Shown piece by piece: positions 7,555 through 16,752 of a DNA stretch of 40,840 nucleotides. Location: contig MGRL01000057.1 of the NCBI GenBank assembly GCA_001798165.1, positions 1 to 40,840 of the forward strand. Reading direction: 5' to 3'. The notes under the pieces were generated by a model. It saw only the letters and a program-made list of their open reading frames with translations, searched no databases and was not told the origin of the DNA. Position numbers and translations under genes: made by a program. Position 1 is the first letter of the stretch. Each line of letters opens with the position of its first letter. The DNA comes from Deltaproteobacteria bacterium RIFCSPHIGHO2_02_FULL_43_33. Lineage in GTDB: Bacteria; Desulfobacterota; GWC2-55-46; UBA9637.

Positions 7555-9213
7555 ATGCAACCACGAACTTACACAAACATCCGCCGTCTCCATAAGATAG
7601 TCGTCATCTTCATCAAATACGGATTCGGCGGGCTGGTCAAGGAGTTAAAGCTCTTTCCGTTCCTCTCGGCATTTGAAAGGGTTTTGTTTTTCAGGAAGGC
7701 AAAGAAGGAATTAAGCATACCGGAAAGGATACGGATGGTCTTGGAGGAGCTCGGCCCTACCTTTATAAAACTGGGACAGGTGGCATCCACGCGTGCAGAT
7801 CTTTTGCCTCCGGACTGGCTTGAAGAGCTTAAAAAGCTCCAGGATGCTGTGCCGCCGTTTCCCTTTGAAAAGGTGAGGGAGGTAGTGGAGCATGGCCTCA
7901 AGGCGCCACTCCATGAAAAATTTAAGACCTTTGATGAAGCGCCTTGCGCATCTGCATCTATTGCACAGGTGCATTATGCAATCCTGCCTTCTGGCCAGGA
8001 GGTAGCGGTAAAGGTAAAACGGCCTGGCATAGATAAAATTATAGAATCAGATATTTCTGTAATGCACACAATTGCATATCTTCTGGACAGGTATGTGCCG
8101 CAGGCAAAGAGATACAGGCCTATGGAAGTTGTTGATGAATTTGCAAGGGTCATACATAAAGAACAGGATTTCACCGTGGAGGGTTCACATGCCGGCAGGT
8201 TTGCAAAGATGTTTGAGGACGACCTGACGGTCAAGATACCAAAGGTCTTCTGGGACTATACAACCAACGAGGTGCTTACCCTGGAGCGGATTTACGGCAC
8301 GCCGCTTGATGAGACTGAAAAGATAAAGGCCCAGGGTCTTGATGTCCAAAAGATTGCGGAAAACGGCATAAGGGCATTTTTCAGGCAGGTTTTTGAATTT
8401 GGATTTTTCCATGCAGATTTGCATCCTGGTAATATCTTTGCAGGGCATGACGGCACTATCATCTATCTTGACTTCGGCATTATGGGGCGGATTGATGAAA
8501 ACCTGAGAAAATATCTTGCCAGCCTTTTGTTTCATCTCGTAAAGCAGGACTATTACAGCATGGTAATGGTGCATCGGGACATGGGGCTTATCTCAAAGGA
8601 TGTAGATATCCACGAATTTGAAGAAGCCTTAAGGGATATTTGCGAGCCGGTATTCGGACGCACACTGGAACAGATAAACATGTCTGAGCTTATAATGAAA
8701 CTCATCCGCACAGCAAGGCGCTTTCAGATGAGGCTTCAGCCAAATCTCCTGCTCCTGCAAAAATCTATGGTAATCATCGAAGGTGTTGGCAGACAGATTT
8801 ATCCTGATGTGAATATGTGGGAGGTTGCAAAGCCATTAATCTACCAATGGATGATAAAGGAAAAGGCTTCGCCAAAGCGGATTTATGAGAGAGGAAAAGA
8901 CAGGATTGGTGGTTTTGTAGAAATGGCAACAGATGTGCCGTATCAGGTGCATTCTGTATTGAGTAAAACGCTTAGTGAAGAACTGAAGATAGGATTCGTG
9001 CATCATAAGCTTGAGGTGCTGTCTGACGAGATAGCAGGCCTTGGCCGCCGTATTGCAGCAGGAATGATAATTGCGGCATTGATAATAGGTTCATCGTTTA
9101 TTGCTATGGTAAATCAAGGCGGGGCTGTATTGTGGGGCATACCAGCATTGAGCTGGATAGGATTTATAATCGCTGCTGTTCTGGGGTTTAGGCTCGTAAG
9201 CAGTAAGAAGTAG
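7555..9213 (+). CDS. ubiB: ABC1/UbiB-family atypical kinase
   Basis: GPTFIKLGQVASTRADLLP, ASIAQVHYA, FFHADLHPGNIF, two C-terminal transmembrane segments. Confidence 0.92.
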   Translation: MQPRTYTNIRRLHKIVVIFIKYGFGGLVKELKLFPFLSAFERVLFFRKAKKELSIPERIRMVLEELGPTFIKLGQVASTRADLLPPDWLEELKKLQDAVPPFPFEKVREVVEHGLKAPLHEKFKTFDEAPCASASIAQVHYAILPSGQEVAVKVKRPGIDKIIESDISVMHTIAYLLDRYVPQAKRYRPMEVVDEFARVIHKEQDFTVEGSHAGRFAKMFEDDLTVKIPKVFWDYTTNEVLTLERIYGTPLDETEKIKAQGLDVQKIAENGIRAFFRQVFEFGFFHADLHPGNIFAGHDGTIIYLDFGIMGRIDENLRKYLASLLFHLVKQDYYSMVMVHRDMGLISKDVDIHEFEEALRDICEPVFGRTLEQINMSELIMKLIRTARRFQMRLQPNLLLLQKSMVIIEGVGRQIYPDVNMWEVAKPLIYQWMIKEKASPKRIYERGKDRIGGFVEMATDVPYQVHSVLSKTLSEELKIGFVHHKLEVLSDEIAGLGRRIAAGMIIAALIIGSSFIAMVNQGGAVLWGIPALSWIGFIIAAVLGFRLVSSKK

Positions 9214-9262
9214 TTTGCCCATTTATGGGCGCTTTAAAACGCCGATGAATCGGCAGGCTACA
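9210..9262. repeat. MITE-like dispersed repeat, copy 1
   Basis: GTAGTTTGCCCATTTATGGGCG.TTTAAAA..GCCGAT.AATCGGCAG.CTACAA; two internal hairpins and GTAG..TGCC terminal inverted repeats; second copy at 26742. Confidence 0.85.
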
Positions 9263-9276
9263 AAATCGTTATACAA

Positions 9277-10026
9277 ATGGATAAAAAATCCACCACACAC
9301 TTCGGCAATCAGATAATACCTGCTGAGGAAAAAAAACAGAGGGTGCAGGAGATATTTTCTTCTGTTGCGGACAAATACGACCTGATGAATGACCTCATGA
9401 GCCTTGGCACGCACAGGCTCTGGAAGAGGTTTGTGGCGGAAAAGACCAATCTCAGAGAGGGCGATTCTGCAATAGATGTGTGCGGCGGGACTGCTGATAT
9501 AGCAATGCTTATGGTAAAGAGGGTTGGTGAAAAAGGAAAGATTGTCGTTTATGACATCAACAAGGAAATGCTGGAATTTGGCAGAGAGAAATGCATTGAC
9601 AAAGGCTTTCTAAAAAACATTCAGTATGTGCAGGGAGATGCAGAGGAGATAGCCTTTGCTAACAATACCTTCCACTGCGCAACGGTCGGCTTTGGCATAA
9701 GGAATGTTACCTATCTGGAAAAGGCGTTTAAGGAGATGATGCGCGTGGTAAAGCCGGGCGGCCGGGTTATCTGCCTTGAATTTTCTCATCCCACATCAAA
9801 TGTGTTCAGTAAGCTCTACGACCTTTACTCTTTTAAGGTTATGCCTGAAATTGGCGAAGTAGTTACCGGCAACCGTGAGGCCTATACTTACCTGCCGGAA
9901 TCCATCAGAAAATTTCCGACCCAGGAAGAATTGAAAAAGCTCATGGAAGGGGTCGGCCTTTTTAAGGTCAAATACTATAATTTCTTTAACGGCATTGCTG
10001 CGGTGCATATAGGAACAAAAGTATGA
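9277..10026 (+). CDS. ubiE: Demethylmenaquinone/ubiquinone methyltransferase
   Basis: FSSVADKYDLMNDLMSLGTHRLWKR, VCGGTADIA, GFGIRNV. Confidence 0.95.
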   Translation: MDKKSTTHFGNQIIPAEEKKQRVQEIFSSVADKYDLMNDLMSLGTHRLWKRFVAEKTNLREGDSAIDVCGGTADIAMLMVKRVGEKGKIVVYDINKEMLEFGREKCIDKGFLKNIQYVQGDAEEIAFANNTFHCATVGFGIRNVTYLEKAFKEMMRVVKPGGRVICLEFSHPTSNVFSKLYDLYSFKVMPEIGEVVTGNREAYTYLPESIRKFPTQEELKKLMEGVGLFKVKYYNFFNGIAAVHIGTKV

Positions 10027-10460
10027 AGTCAGGGGTCAGGAGTCAGAAGTCAGAATTTAAACAAAGGTTAAAGGAAAAAGCTCTGCAATATCTACAGTTT
10101 CCGTTGAGGCTAACCCCGCTTTGGATTGAGGCGATTGGCATGGGCGCTGTAATGGGTGCAATTGTTGACAGCAACAAAAAGTTTAAAGAACGTCTGAAGG
10201 AGATTGACGACAAGATATTTTCATTTGAGGCATCAGACCTAAACAAAAAATTTTATCTTCATATTAAGAATGGAGATATAAAGATAATTCCGCATCTTGC
10301 AAAAACGCCTGATGTTGTTATGAAAGGTGAGGCTAAAATATTCTTTGGGCTTCTTTTAGGCAAAGAAGACCCGGATACCGTGTTTTTCTCAAGAAAACTG
10401 GAGATAAGCGGAGATACATCTGCGGCAATACATTTTAAGAATATATTGAACAGCCTATAA
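10023..10460 (+). CDS. SCP-2 sterol-transfer-like protein (UbiJ/UbiT-like?)
   Basis: FYLHIKNGDIKIIPHLAKTPDVVMKGEAKIFFGLLLGKEDP; 4-nt overlap with ubiE. N-terminus contains a GTCAGGAGTCAG repeat. Confidence 0.7.
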   Translation: MKSGVRSQKSEFKQRLKEKALQYLQFPLRLTPLWIEAIGMGAVMGAIVDSNKKFKERLKEIDDKIFSFEASDLNKKFYLHIKNGDIKIIPHLAKTPDVVMKGEAKIFFGLLLGKEDPDTVFFSRKLEISGDTSAAIHFKNILNSL

Positions 10461-10463
10461 AAA

Positions 10464-10592
10464 TGATTTCACAGATTATAGAGACAGATTACACAGATAA
10501 TTCCCCCTCACCTTTCTCCTCTCCCCCAGCAGGGGGAGAAGGTAGGGTGAGGGGGTAAGAGTTTTAATCTGTGTAATCGTTCTTGGAAATCT
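10464..10592. repeat. Nested repeat: GATTACACAGAT/ATCTGTGTAATC outer arms around a C-rich/G-rich palindrome
   Basis: Outer arms at ~10486 and ~10566; inner CCCCCTCACCTTTCTCCTCTCCCCCAGCAGGGGGAGAAGGTAGGGTGAGGGGG at 10503-10556. Confidence 0.85.
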
Positions 10593-10612
10593 ACTTAATC
10601 ATTTATAAGCAT

Positions 10613-11791
10613 ATGAACTCAAAAATAGCATACTTTGATTGTTGTTCCGGCATAAGCGGTGATATGGTCCTCGGTGCGTTGATTGACTGCGGCCTTGATA
10701 TTAAGGTGCTTCGCAAAGAATTGGCGAAGCTGCCTGTCAAGGGCTACTCCATATCTGCTTCAAAGGATGAGCGCCACCATATAACTGGCATAAACTTCTG
10801 TGTTAGATTTAAGGATTCCCACCACCACAGGACTTTTAAAGAAATAAAAACCCTTATCTCAAGAAGCAGTCTCTCGCAAAGAACTAAGGGGTTAAGCATC
10901 TCTATATTTGAGACTCTTGCAAATGCAGAGGCAAAGGTTCATGGCTGTAAAGCAGATGATGTCCATTTTCATGAGGTCGGCGCAGTTGATTCAATCATAG
11001 ATATAGTTGGAACGGCTATTGCTGTGGAATATTCGGGTATAGAAAAAGTTTACGCATCATCCTTGCCTCTTGGTTCTGGCTGGGTTAATATGTCGCACGG
11101 AAAAATGCCTGTGCCTGCGCCGGCTACTTTGGAAATTTTACAAGGTGTGCCGATTGCCAAATCCATTGTCGCATCAGAACTTACAACGCCAACAGGAGCT
11201 GCCATAATAAAAACCCTTGCAGAAGATTTTGGCAGTATGCCGCATATGAGAATAGAGAAAACCGGCTATGGTATAGGAGATAAGAATTTTAAAGAAATTC
11301 CAAATATCTTGAGAGTGGTAATTGGCAAGGGGGAGGCTTGCCCTGAAAGACTCCTTGTCCTTGAGACAAATATAGACGACATGAACCCGCAGATATATGA
11401 TTACCTTATGTCCAGGCTTTTCAAAAAAGGCGCGCTTGATGTATTTCTTATACCGATTCAGATGAAAAAGGGACGGCCTGCAATTCTTTTAAAGGCGCTA
11501 TGCAATGAAAATAAAAAGGATATGCTGATGAATATAATCTTTAAAGAGACGACAACCATCGGCATCCGCTCATATGAAGTAGATAGACGCTGCCTTGAGC
11601 GCAACATAAAAGAGGTCTCAACGCCTTACGGAAAGGTGAAAGTTAAAGTTTCCGAAAAGGATGGTAAGTTGATAAACATCCAACCTGAATATGAAGACTG
11701 TAAAAAGTTAGCTGAAAAGAAAAATATACCTTTAAAAGAAGTAATAGATATGGTAAAAAGATATTCATCTCAAGCCGTAAATAAAAAATAA
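10613..11791 (+). CDS. larC: Nickel pincer cofactor biosynthesis protein LarC
   Basis: AYFDCCSGISGDMVLGALID, VHFHEVGAVDSIIDIVGTA, LETNIDDMNPQIYDYL. Confidence 0.95.
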   Translation: MNSKIAYFDCCSGISGDMVLGALIDCGLDIKVLRKELAKLPVKGYSISASKDERHHITGINFCVRFKDSHHHRTFKEIKTLISRSSLSQRTKGLSISIFETLANAEAKVHGCKADDVHFHEVGAVDSIIDIVGTAIAVEYSGIEKVYASSLPLGSGWVNMSHGKMPVPAPATLEILQGVPIAKSIVASELTTPTGAAIIKTLAEDFGSMPHMRIEKTGYGIGDKNFKEIPNILRVVIGKGEACPERLLVLETNIDDMNPQIYDYLMSRLFKKGALDVFLIPIQMKKGRPAILLKALCNENKKDMLMNIIFKETTTIGIRSYEVDRRCLERNIKEVSTPYGKVKVKVSEKDGKLINIQPEYEDCKKLAEKKNIPLKEVIDMVKRYSSQAVNKK

Positions 11792-11810
11792 TCGGAGGGA
11801 GGTGAAAACC

Positions 11811-11900
11811 GTGGCAGCAAAAAAGAAGGCAGCAAAGAAGAAAACAAATAGTAAGAAAAAGGCAAAGAAGGGCAGCAGATCTTCCTGTAAATCTTGTTAA
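11811..11900 (+). CDS. 29-aa lysine-rich peptide (GTG start)
   Basis: V/MAAKKKAAKKKTNSKKKAKKGSRSSCKSC*; GGAGGGAGGTG Shine-Dalgarno upstream, terminator downstream. Confidence 0.5.
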   Translation: MAAKKKAAKKKTNSKKKAKKGSRSSCKSC

Positions 11901-11922
11901 TTAAAAATATTTTGGACTGAAC

Positions 11923-11960
11923 AAAAAGGGGCGGATTTCATTTGCCCCTTTTATTATTTT
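11923..11960. terminator. Bidirectional rho-independent terminator
   Basis: AAAAGGGGCggatttcatttGCCCCTTTTATTATTTT between convergent genes. Confidence 0.8.
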
Positions 11961-11973
11961 GAAGGTTTATCTT

Positions 11974-12309
11974 TTAGCCTAATATGCCGGAAAGCGGCCT
12001 CCCTGCAAGCAAATGCATATGCAGATGAAGCACTGTCTGGCCACCTTCATGATTTGTATTTATAGCAACCCTGAAACCTTTCTCATGAACACCAGTTTTT
12101 TTTGCTATCTCATTTGCTGCTGAGAGCATATCGCCAAACAAGGCTTTATCCTTGCAGTCTAAAAGGGTTGTATAATGCTTTTTAGGAATTATCAATACAT
12201 GCACCGGCGCCTGCGGGTTTATATCTTTAATTGCGATGAGGCTATCGTTTTCCAAAACAGCGCTTGATGGTATTTCCTTTTTTGCAATCTTACAAAATAT
12301 ACAGTCCAT
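11974..12309 (-). CDS. HIT family protein
   Basis: MDCIFCKIAKKEIPS..., HLHMHLLAGR histidine triad. Confidence 0.95.
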   Translation of the reverse strand: MDCIFCKIAKKEIPSSAVLENDSLIAIKDINPQAPVHVLIIPKKHYTTLLDCKDKALFGDMLSAANEIAKKTGVHEKGFRVAINTNHEGGQTVLHLHMHLLAGRPLSGILG

Positions 12310-12448
12310 AATGTCCTCCCATTTAGGAATGTTTCGTTCTGGGATTTTATTGCCTATAGCTTTTCATCCGCCACCCAAATCCCATCATCTGTCAAATTAT
12401 CTTAATTTTACCGCTATTATACGTTCAAAGCCAAACAAAACCGTGATA

Positions 12449-12964
12449 TCAATCTTCTTCAACTTCTGAGACGGTGACTCCACGGATAAAATGTTCAAAA
12501 GAAACTGAGTCGAGCCTCTTCGTCAAAAAAGCAGGTAAATCCATTGTCGGGCAATGCAAAACATCCGATTTGTGGTTGAATTTGTCTGAAAGCCATTTAG
12601 CAAGCTCTATAGGCCAATAGCTCATACTCATCTGAATCACTTTTGCATTGGCACGTTTGGCATGAGCTTCCAATCCCGAACCTTCCCCCACCCAGTCAAC
12701 AATGATGCAAGTCGCGGAGTGGAATTGCCGCTTGTTGATTTCCATGTCGCGTTCAAAACGTGAAACCTTATCTTTGGTGATTTCCGGATTCCCTCGGCCG
12801 ATAAATCCTAAATCAAAACGAATGGCCTGCCCCGGAGCAACCAAAAGAGTGGCATCGGCTTCCCGCTCGCCGATTTTGCTTGAGAGCCAAAAAACTTTTG
12901 AAGTTTTTTTCGGCGGATAGCCGGTCTGCTCAAATCCCAAAGCTACCAAGACACTACCAAGCAC
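12449..12964 (-). pseudogene. Truncated restriction endonuclease, CfrBI-family-like
   Basis: FDLGFIGRGNPEITKDKVSRFERDME...; in-frame stop upstream with no strong start codon, suggesting loss of the N-terminal part. Confidence 0.45.
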
Positions 12965-13005
12965 CAGTCTTTCAAAAACACCTCCAAGATTTAGTTTTTA
13001 TATCA

Positions 13006-13449
13006 CTAACCTTTCGGTGTGTCCACTATTTCGAGGGAAGGGCAATTTGTATCTACATATAAATCGTCGTAGTTAAGACCACCGGCAGTGCCTATTATAC
13101 GTACACCACCATTTGAATCATCAGAAGGTTGTTGGATGGTTAACTTTGCCCCCGGGCTCGTCGTCCCGATACCGACGTTGCCGGAAACATCAACAGTCAG
13201 TCTGTCCGCCGCTCCGGTGACATCCCTGAGCCTAAATGTAGATGTTGTTACACCGAGAGCAAAAGTACGAGAGGTATTGTCATCCACTGTCAACTGTGGA
13301 TATGTGGCATTAGAGACGTGCAGTTTGGTCGAAGGAGTCGTTGTTCCAATCCCGGCATTGCCGTTTACTATAAGGTCTCCGTCCCCTGCAAGCGCATTAA
13401 CTCCGACAAGCAGAAGTCCTGCCATTAAACCAAAAATTAGTTTTTTCAT
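13006..13449 (-). CDS. Secreted protein with tail-fibre-like GNVGIGTTSPGAKL repeats
   Basis: Signal peptide MKKLIFGLMAGLLLVGVNALAG; two GN(A/V)GIGTT(T/S)P motifs. Confidence 0.7.
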   Translation of the reverse strand: MKKLIFGLMAGLLLVGVNALAGDGDLIVNGNAGIGTTTPSTKLHVSNATYPQLTVDDNTSRTFALGVTTSTFRLRDVTGAADRLTVDVSGNVGIGTTSPGAKLTIQQPSDDSNGGVRIIGTAGGLNYDDLYVDTNCPSLEIVDTPKG

Positions 13450-13473
13450 TTTCTTCCCTCCATATTTTTCTTC

Positions 13474-14511
13474 CTATTTTTCCAAAACAAAATTTCTGAT
13501 TGCCATTACCCCGCCGCCGGGCAATGTTTGTATCATCCCTTTAAGAATTGTGCTGCCGGTGCTGGTTGTAAAATTGCTGCTATATCCGCCTTGCAAGGAG
13601 AGCGAGATATTTCTGTTTGCGCTGAAATTTCCGGTGAGATTTACGGCCTGAACCTGAATGTTGTCTCCATCAATAGCCGCATTATATGCATCCTGTATTG
13701 AGGAATAATATACGCCGGGAGAGCGTAAAATCCTTATTACATTGAGTAGATAGGTTTGGCTCTTCGCCGCCTCGCTGTTGCCGGCAATATCCGTCGCAAA
13801 ATATTTTAATGTCGTTGTAGCAGATATGATTATCGGCGACACATAGACGCTTGATGAGGTAGTGGGTGTTGAGCCGTCGGTCGTATAATAAATTTTATTG
13901 CAGCCGGTTCCAATGTCGCTGCAAGTTAGGGTTACGCTCTGGGTGGATATATATGTTCCACCGCTTGGCGAGACTGTTGTTACCGGCGACGTTGTATCAA
14001 TAATATATGTCTGGCTCTTTACCGCCTCGCTGTTGTCGGCGAGGTCTGTTGCAAAGTATTGTAAGGTAGTTGTCGCAGATATGATTATCGGCGTTGAATA
14101 GACGCTTGATGAAGTGGTGGGTGTTGAACCGTCGGTCGTATAATAAATATTGTTGCAGCCTGAGCCTGCGTCGCTGCATGTGAGGGTTACGCTCTGGGCA
14201 GCATTGTATGTGCCGCCTGCAGGCGAGGCTGTTGTTAGTGGAGGAACAGTATCTATGGATATGACTTTCTGCATCCTGTTGCCTGCCTCATCATACTGGT
14301 ATTCTATTATCAAACCGTTCCCATACGCAGCTCGTATTAAACGGTTCAGGTCATCGTAGGTATAGTTGACGGTTTCGGCAAAAGAGGCATTTGCAAGAAT
14401 GCAAGCAAACGCGCTCATTATTATTGTGCAAAATATTACACCGGCGAGTTTTTGCTTCATTTTCCTTATACCAGATGCCATGTGGTTTTGTTTGATGGTC
14501 TTCCGATTCAT
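13474..14511 (-). CDS. Secreted RHS-repeat plus chitobiase C-terminal-like repeat protein
   Basis: YTYDDLNRLIRAAYGNGLIIEYQYDEAGNRMQ (RHS); two ~78-aa TxSPxGGTY...YYTTDGSTPTTSSSVY repeats; signal peptide at ~14460. Start uncertain. Confidence 0.75.
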   Translation of the reverse strand: MNRKTIKQNHMASGIRKMKQKLAGVIFCTIIMSAFACILANASFAETVNYTYDDLNRLIRAAYGNGLIIEYQYDEAGNRMQKVISIDTVPPLTTASPAGGTYNAAQSVTLTCSDAGSGCNNIYYTTDGSTPTTSSSVYSTPIIISATTTLQYFATDLADNSEAVKSQTYIIDTTSPVTTVSPSGGTYISTQSVTLTCSDIGTGCNKIYYTTDGSTPTTSSSVYVSPIIISATTTLKYFATDIAGNSEAAKSQTYLLNVIRILRSPGVYYSSIQDAYNAAIDGDNIQVQAVNLTGNFSANRNISLSLQGGYSSNFTTSTGSTILKGMIQTLPGGGVMAIRNFVLEK

Positions 14512-14610
14512 CCGCTTCCCTGTGCAGTTGCCTTTACCCCGCGCCAAAGTTTTTGATATGGGGGATAATCGGCCAGTTGCGAAAGATCCATCACTTTTTG
14601 CAGCGTAACA

Positions 14611-14750
14611 GTTTGTTGAAAAACTCAACAAACTCCGATTACACGGATAAAAGATTAGATTTCACAGATTAAAACCCATTGAAATATCTGTGTAATCGTT
14701 TTTCCTAATCTGTGTAATCAAGGCTGTTGATGCCTTTTTCAACAGCCTGG
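14611..14750. repeat. Nested repeat with GATTACACGGAT/ATCTGTGTAATC arms and outer TTGTTGAAAAA/TTTTTCAACA arms
   Basis: Same arm family as 10464-10592; several direct and inverted copies. Confidence 0.8.
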
Positions 14751-14785
14751 TAATGCCATTATCACAGGAAATTTGCATTGTCAAG

Positions 14786-14843
14786 CAGTTTACCGCCAGT
14801 TGTTTACCACCAGTTGTACCACCACCAGTTTACCACCCAGTGG
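14786..14843. repeat. Degenerate tandem repeat CAGTTTACC(A/G)CC
   Basis: cagtttaccgccagttgtttaccaccagttgtaccaccaccagtttaccacccagtgg. Confidence 0.8.
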
Positions 14844-14940
14844 ACTTTTTCATTGATTAAGGGGTATCCTTACAATATAATGACGACCGTTGTTTGTGAA
14901 AGATAGAAAGTGCCAGGCAACGTTCTTGCGGATGGTGAAT

Positions 14941-15015
14941 TAAATATCGCAAATGGAAGACTGGAAATTTTAAAATGAATTTACAATTTGCATTTTGCAA
15001 TCTACATTTTACAAT
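14941..15015. repeat. Degenerate A/T-rich repeat preceding the secretion ATPase
   Basis: aatttacaatttgcattttgcaatctacattttacaat. Confidence 0.6.
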
Positions 15016-15030
15016 GGAGCGAAGCGGCTT

Positions 15031-16752
15031 ATGTCTATAATGGATCAAAAAATTTGCGATATTCTTTTTAATAAAGGTCTTATTACCGAAGGTCAGATAG
15101 ACACTGTCCTTAGCAGGGCGCGGGGGCAGAACTCTCTGGAGAAGCTCCTTTTGGAGGAGCAGATTGTAGGTGAGGAAGAGTTAACAAAGGCAGTTGCCGA
15201 AGGTTTTGGCCTTGGATACATTGACCCGTCCTCCCTTCCTCAAAAACCTCTGATAAGCGAAATTTCACCGGAGCTTATGCACAAGTATGCCTTCATTCCT
15301 ATAAAGAAGGAAAATGGGAAGCTGCTGATTGCTGTCCATAATCCGTCAGATATAGTAAAGATAGATGAACTGGAGTCGCTTTTAAATTCCAAGATAGACC
15401 TCATGGTTGCCAGCAGGTCTGCTATTGAAAATATACTCAAGAGGCTGCGTGAAGGAGAGGAGCTTCTTCATGAGATATCAGAGGAGTTCAGGTTTCAGCT
15501 GGTCAGGGAAACCGAGGCCGGCGATGAGGTCATATCGCTGGAGAAGCTGCGCGGGGATGAAAGTCCGATAGTAAGGCTGGTAGATTCAGCCATCTATAAT
15601 GCAGTAGAGAAACGGGCCTCGGACATACATATTGAGACAACAACAAACGAGGTGATAGTAAAATACAGGATTGACGGCGTCCTGTATCCTGCGATGGAGC
15701 CGATTCAGAAGAAATATCATTCCTCCATCATATCCAGGATAAAGATTATGTCAGAGCTTGATATTGCAGAGAAACGTGTGCCGCAGGATGGAAGATTTAA
15801 ACTTAAGATAAACGGCAAGACAATAGACTTTCGCGTCTCCATCATGCCCAGCATATTCGGCGAGGATGCAGTTATCAGAATACTTGACAAGGAGCATCTC
15901 TCTAAGGAATTTGCCAAGCTCAGCCTTGATGGATTAGGCTTTGAAGGGGATTTGCTTGCCAAAATAAGGCGAAATACAAAAAAGCCGTACGGCATGCTGC
16001 TGGTGACAGGGCCAACAGGTTCAGGCAAGACAACTACCCTCTACGCTGCGATTACCGAGATAAACAATGAAGAGGACAAGATTATTACTATTGAAGACCC
16101 TGTAGAGTATCAGCTCCAGGGGGTGGTGCAGGTGCCGGTGAATGAAAAAAAAGGCCTCACCTTTGCGCGCGGGCTGCGCTCTATCCTTCGGCACGACCCT
16201 GACAAGATAATGGTAGGGGAAATGAGGGATTCTGAGACAGCACAGATAGCTGTCCAGTCTGCGCTTACCGGACATCTGGTATTTACCACTGTCCATGCAA
16301 ACAATGTGATAGATGTTATCGGCAGGCTATTGAACATGGGGGTTGAGCCGTACAACTTTGTTTCAGCATTGAACTGCATCCTTGCGCAAAGGCTCGTAAG
16401 AAATATATGCCATGCCTGCAAAGAGTCTGTGAAGCTGCCAAGGCAGCTTTTAGAAGAGTCGGGCCTTGATGCAGAAAAATATGAGAATCACATATTTTTT
16501 GAGGGCCGAGGCTGTTCAGAGTGCAACAATACCGGTTATCACGGCAGGACAACAATAGCCGAATTTCTGGAGCTTTCAGATGCTATTCGGGAGATGATAC
16601 TTGAAAAGCGCCCCTTTGCTGACATAAAAAAGAGGGCAAAGGAAGAAGGCATGGTGTTCTTGAGAGAATCGGCTATTGAAAAGGTTTTGAAGGGCATAAC
16701 TACACTCAAGGAAATAAACAGGGTTACATTTGTGGAGGCCAAATGGACTTGA
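15031..16752 (+). CDS. GspE/PilB family secretion ATPase
   Basis: VTGPTGSGKTTTLYA Walker A, GEMRDSETAQIAVQSALTGHLVFTTVHAN, CxxC zinc pairs. Confidence 0.95.
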   Translation: MSIMDQKICDILFNKGLITEGQIDTVLSRARGQNSLEKLLLEEQIVGEEELTKAVAEGFGLGYIDPSSLPQKPLISEISPELMHKYAFIPIKKENGKLLIAVHNPSDIVKIDELESLLNSKIDLMVASRSAIENILKRLREGEELLHEISEEFRFQLVRETEAGDEVISLEKLRGDESPIVRLVDSAIYNAVEKRASDIHIETTTNEVIVKYRIDGVLYPAMEPIQKKYHSSIISRIKIMSELDIAEKRVPQDGRFKLKINGKTIDFRVSIMPSIFGEDAVIRILDKEHLSKEFAKLSLDGLGFEGDLLAKIRRNTKKPYGMLLVTGPTGSGKTTTLYAAITEINNEEDKIITIEDPVEYQLQGVVQVPVNEKKGLTFARGLRSILRHDPDKIMVGEMRDSETAQIAVQSALTGHLVFTTVHANNVIDVIGRLLNMGVEPYNFVSALNCILAQRLVRNICHACKESVKLPRQLLEESGLDAEKYENHIFFEGRGCSECNNTGYHGRTTIAEFLELSDAIREMILEKRPFADIKKRAKEEGMVFLRESAIEKVLKGITTLKEINRVTFVEAKWT

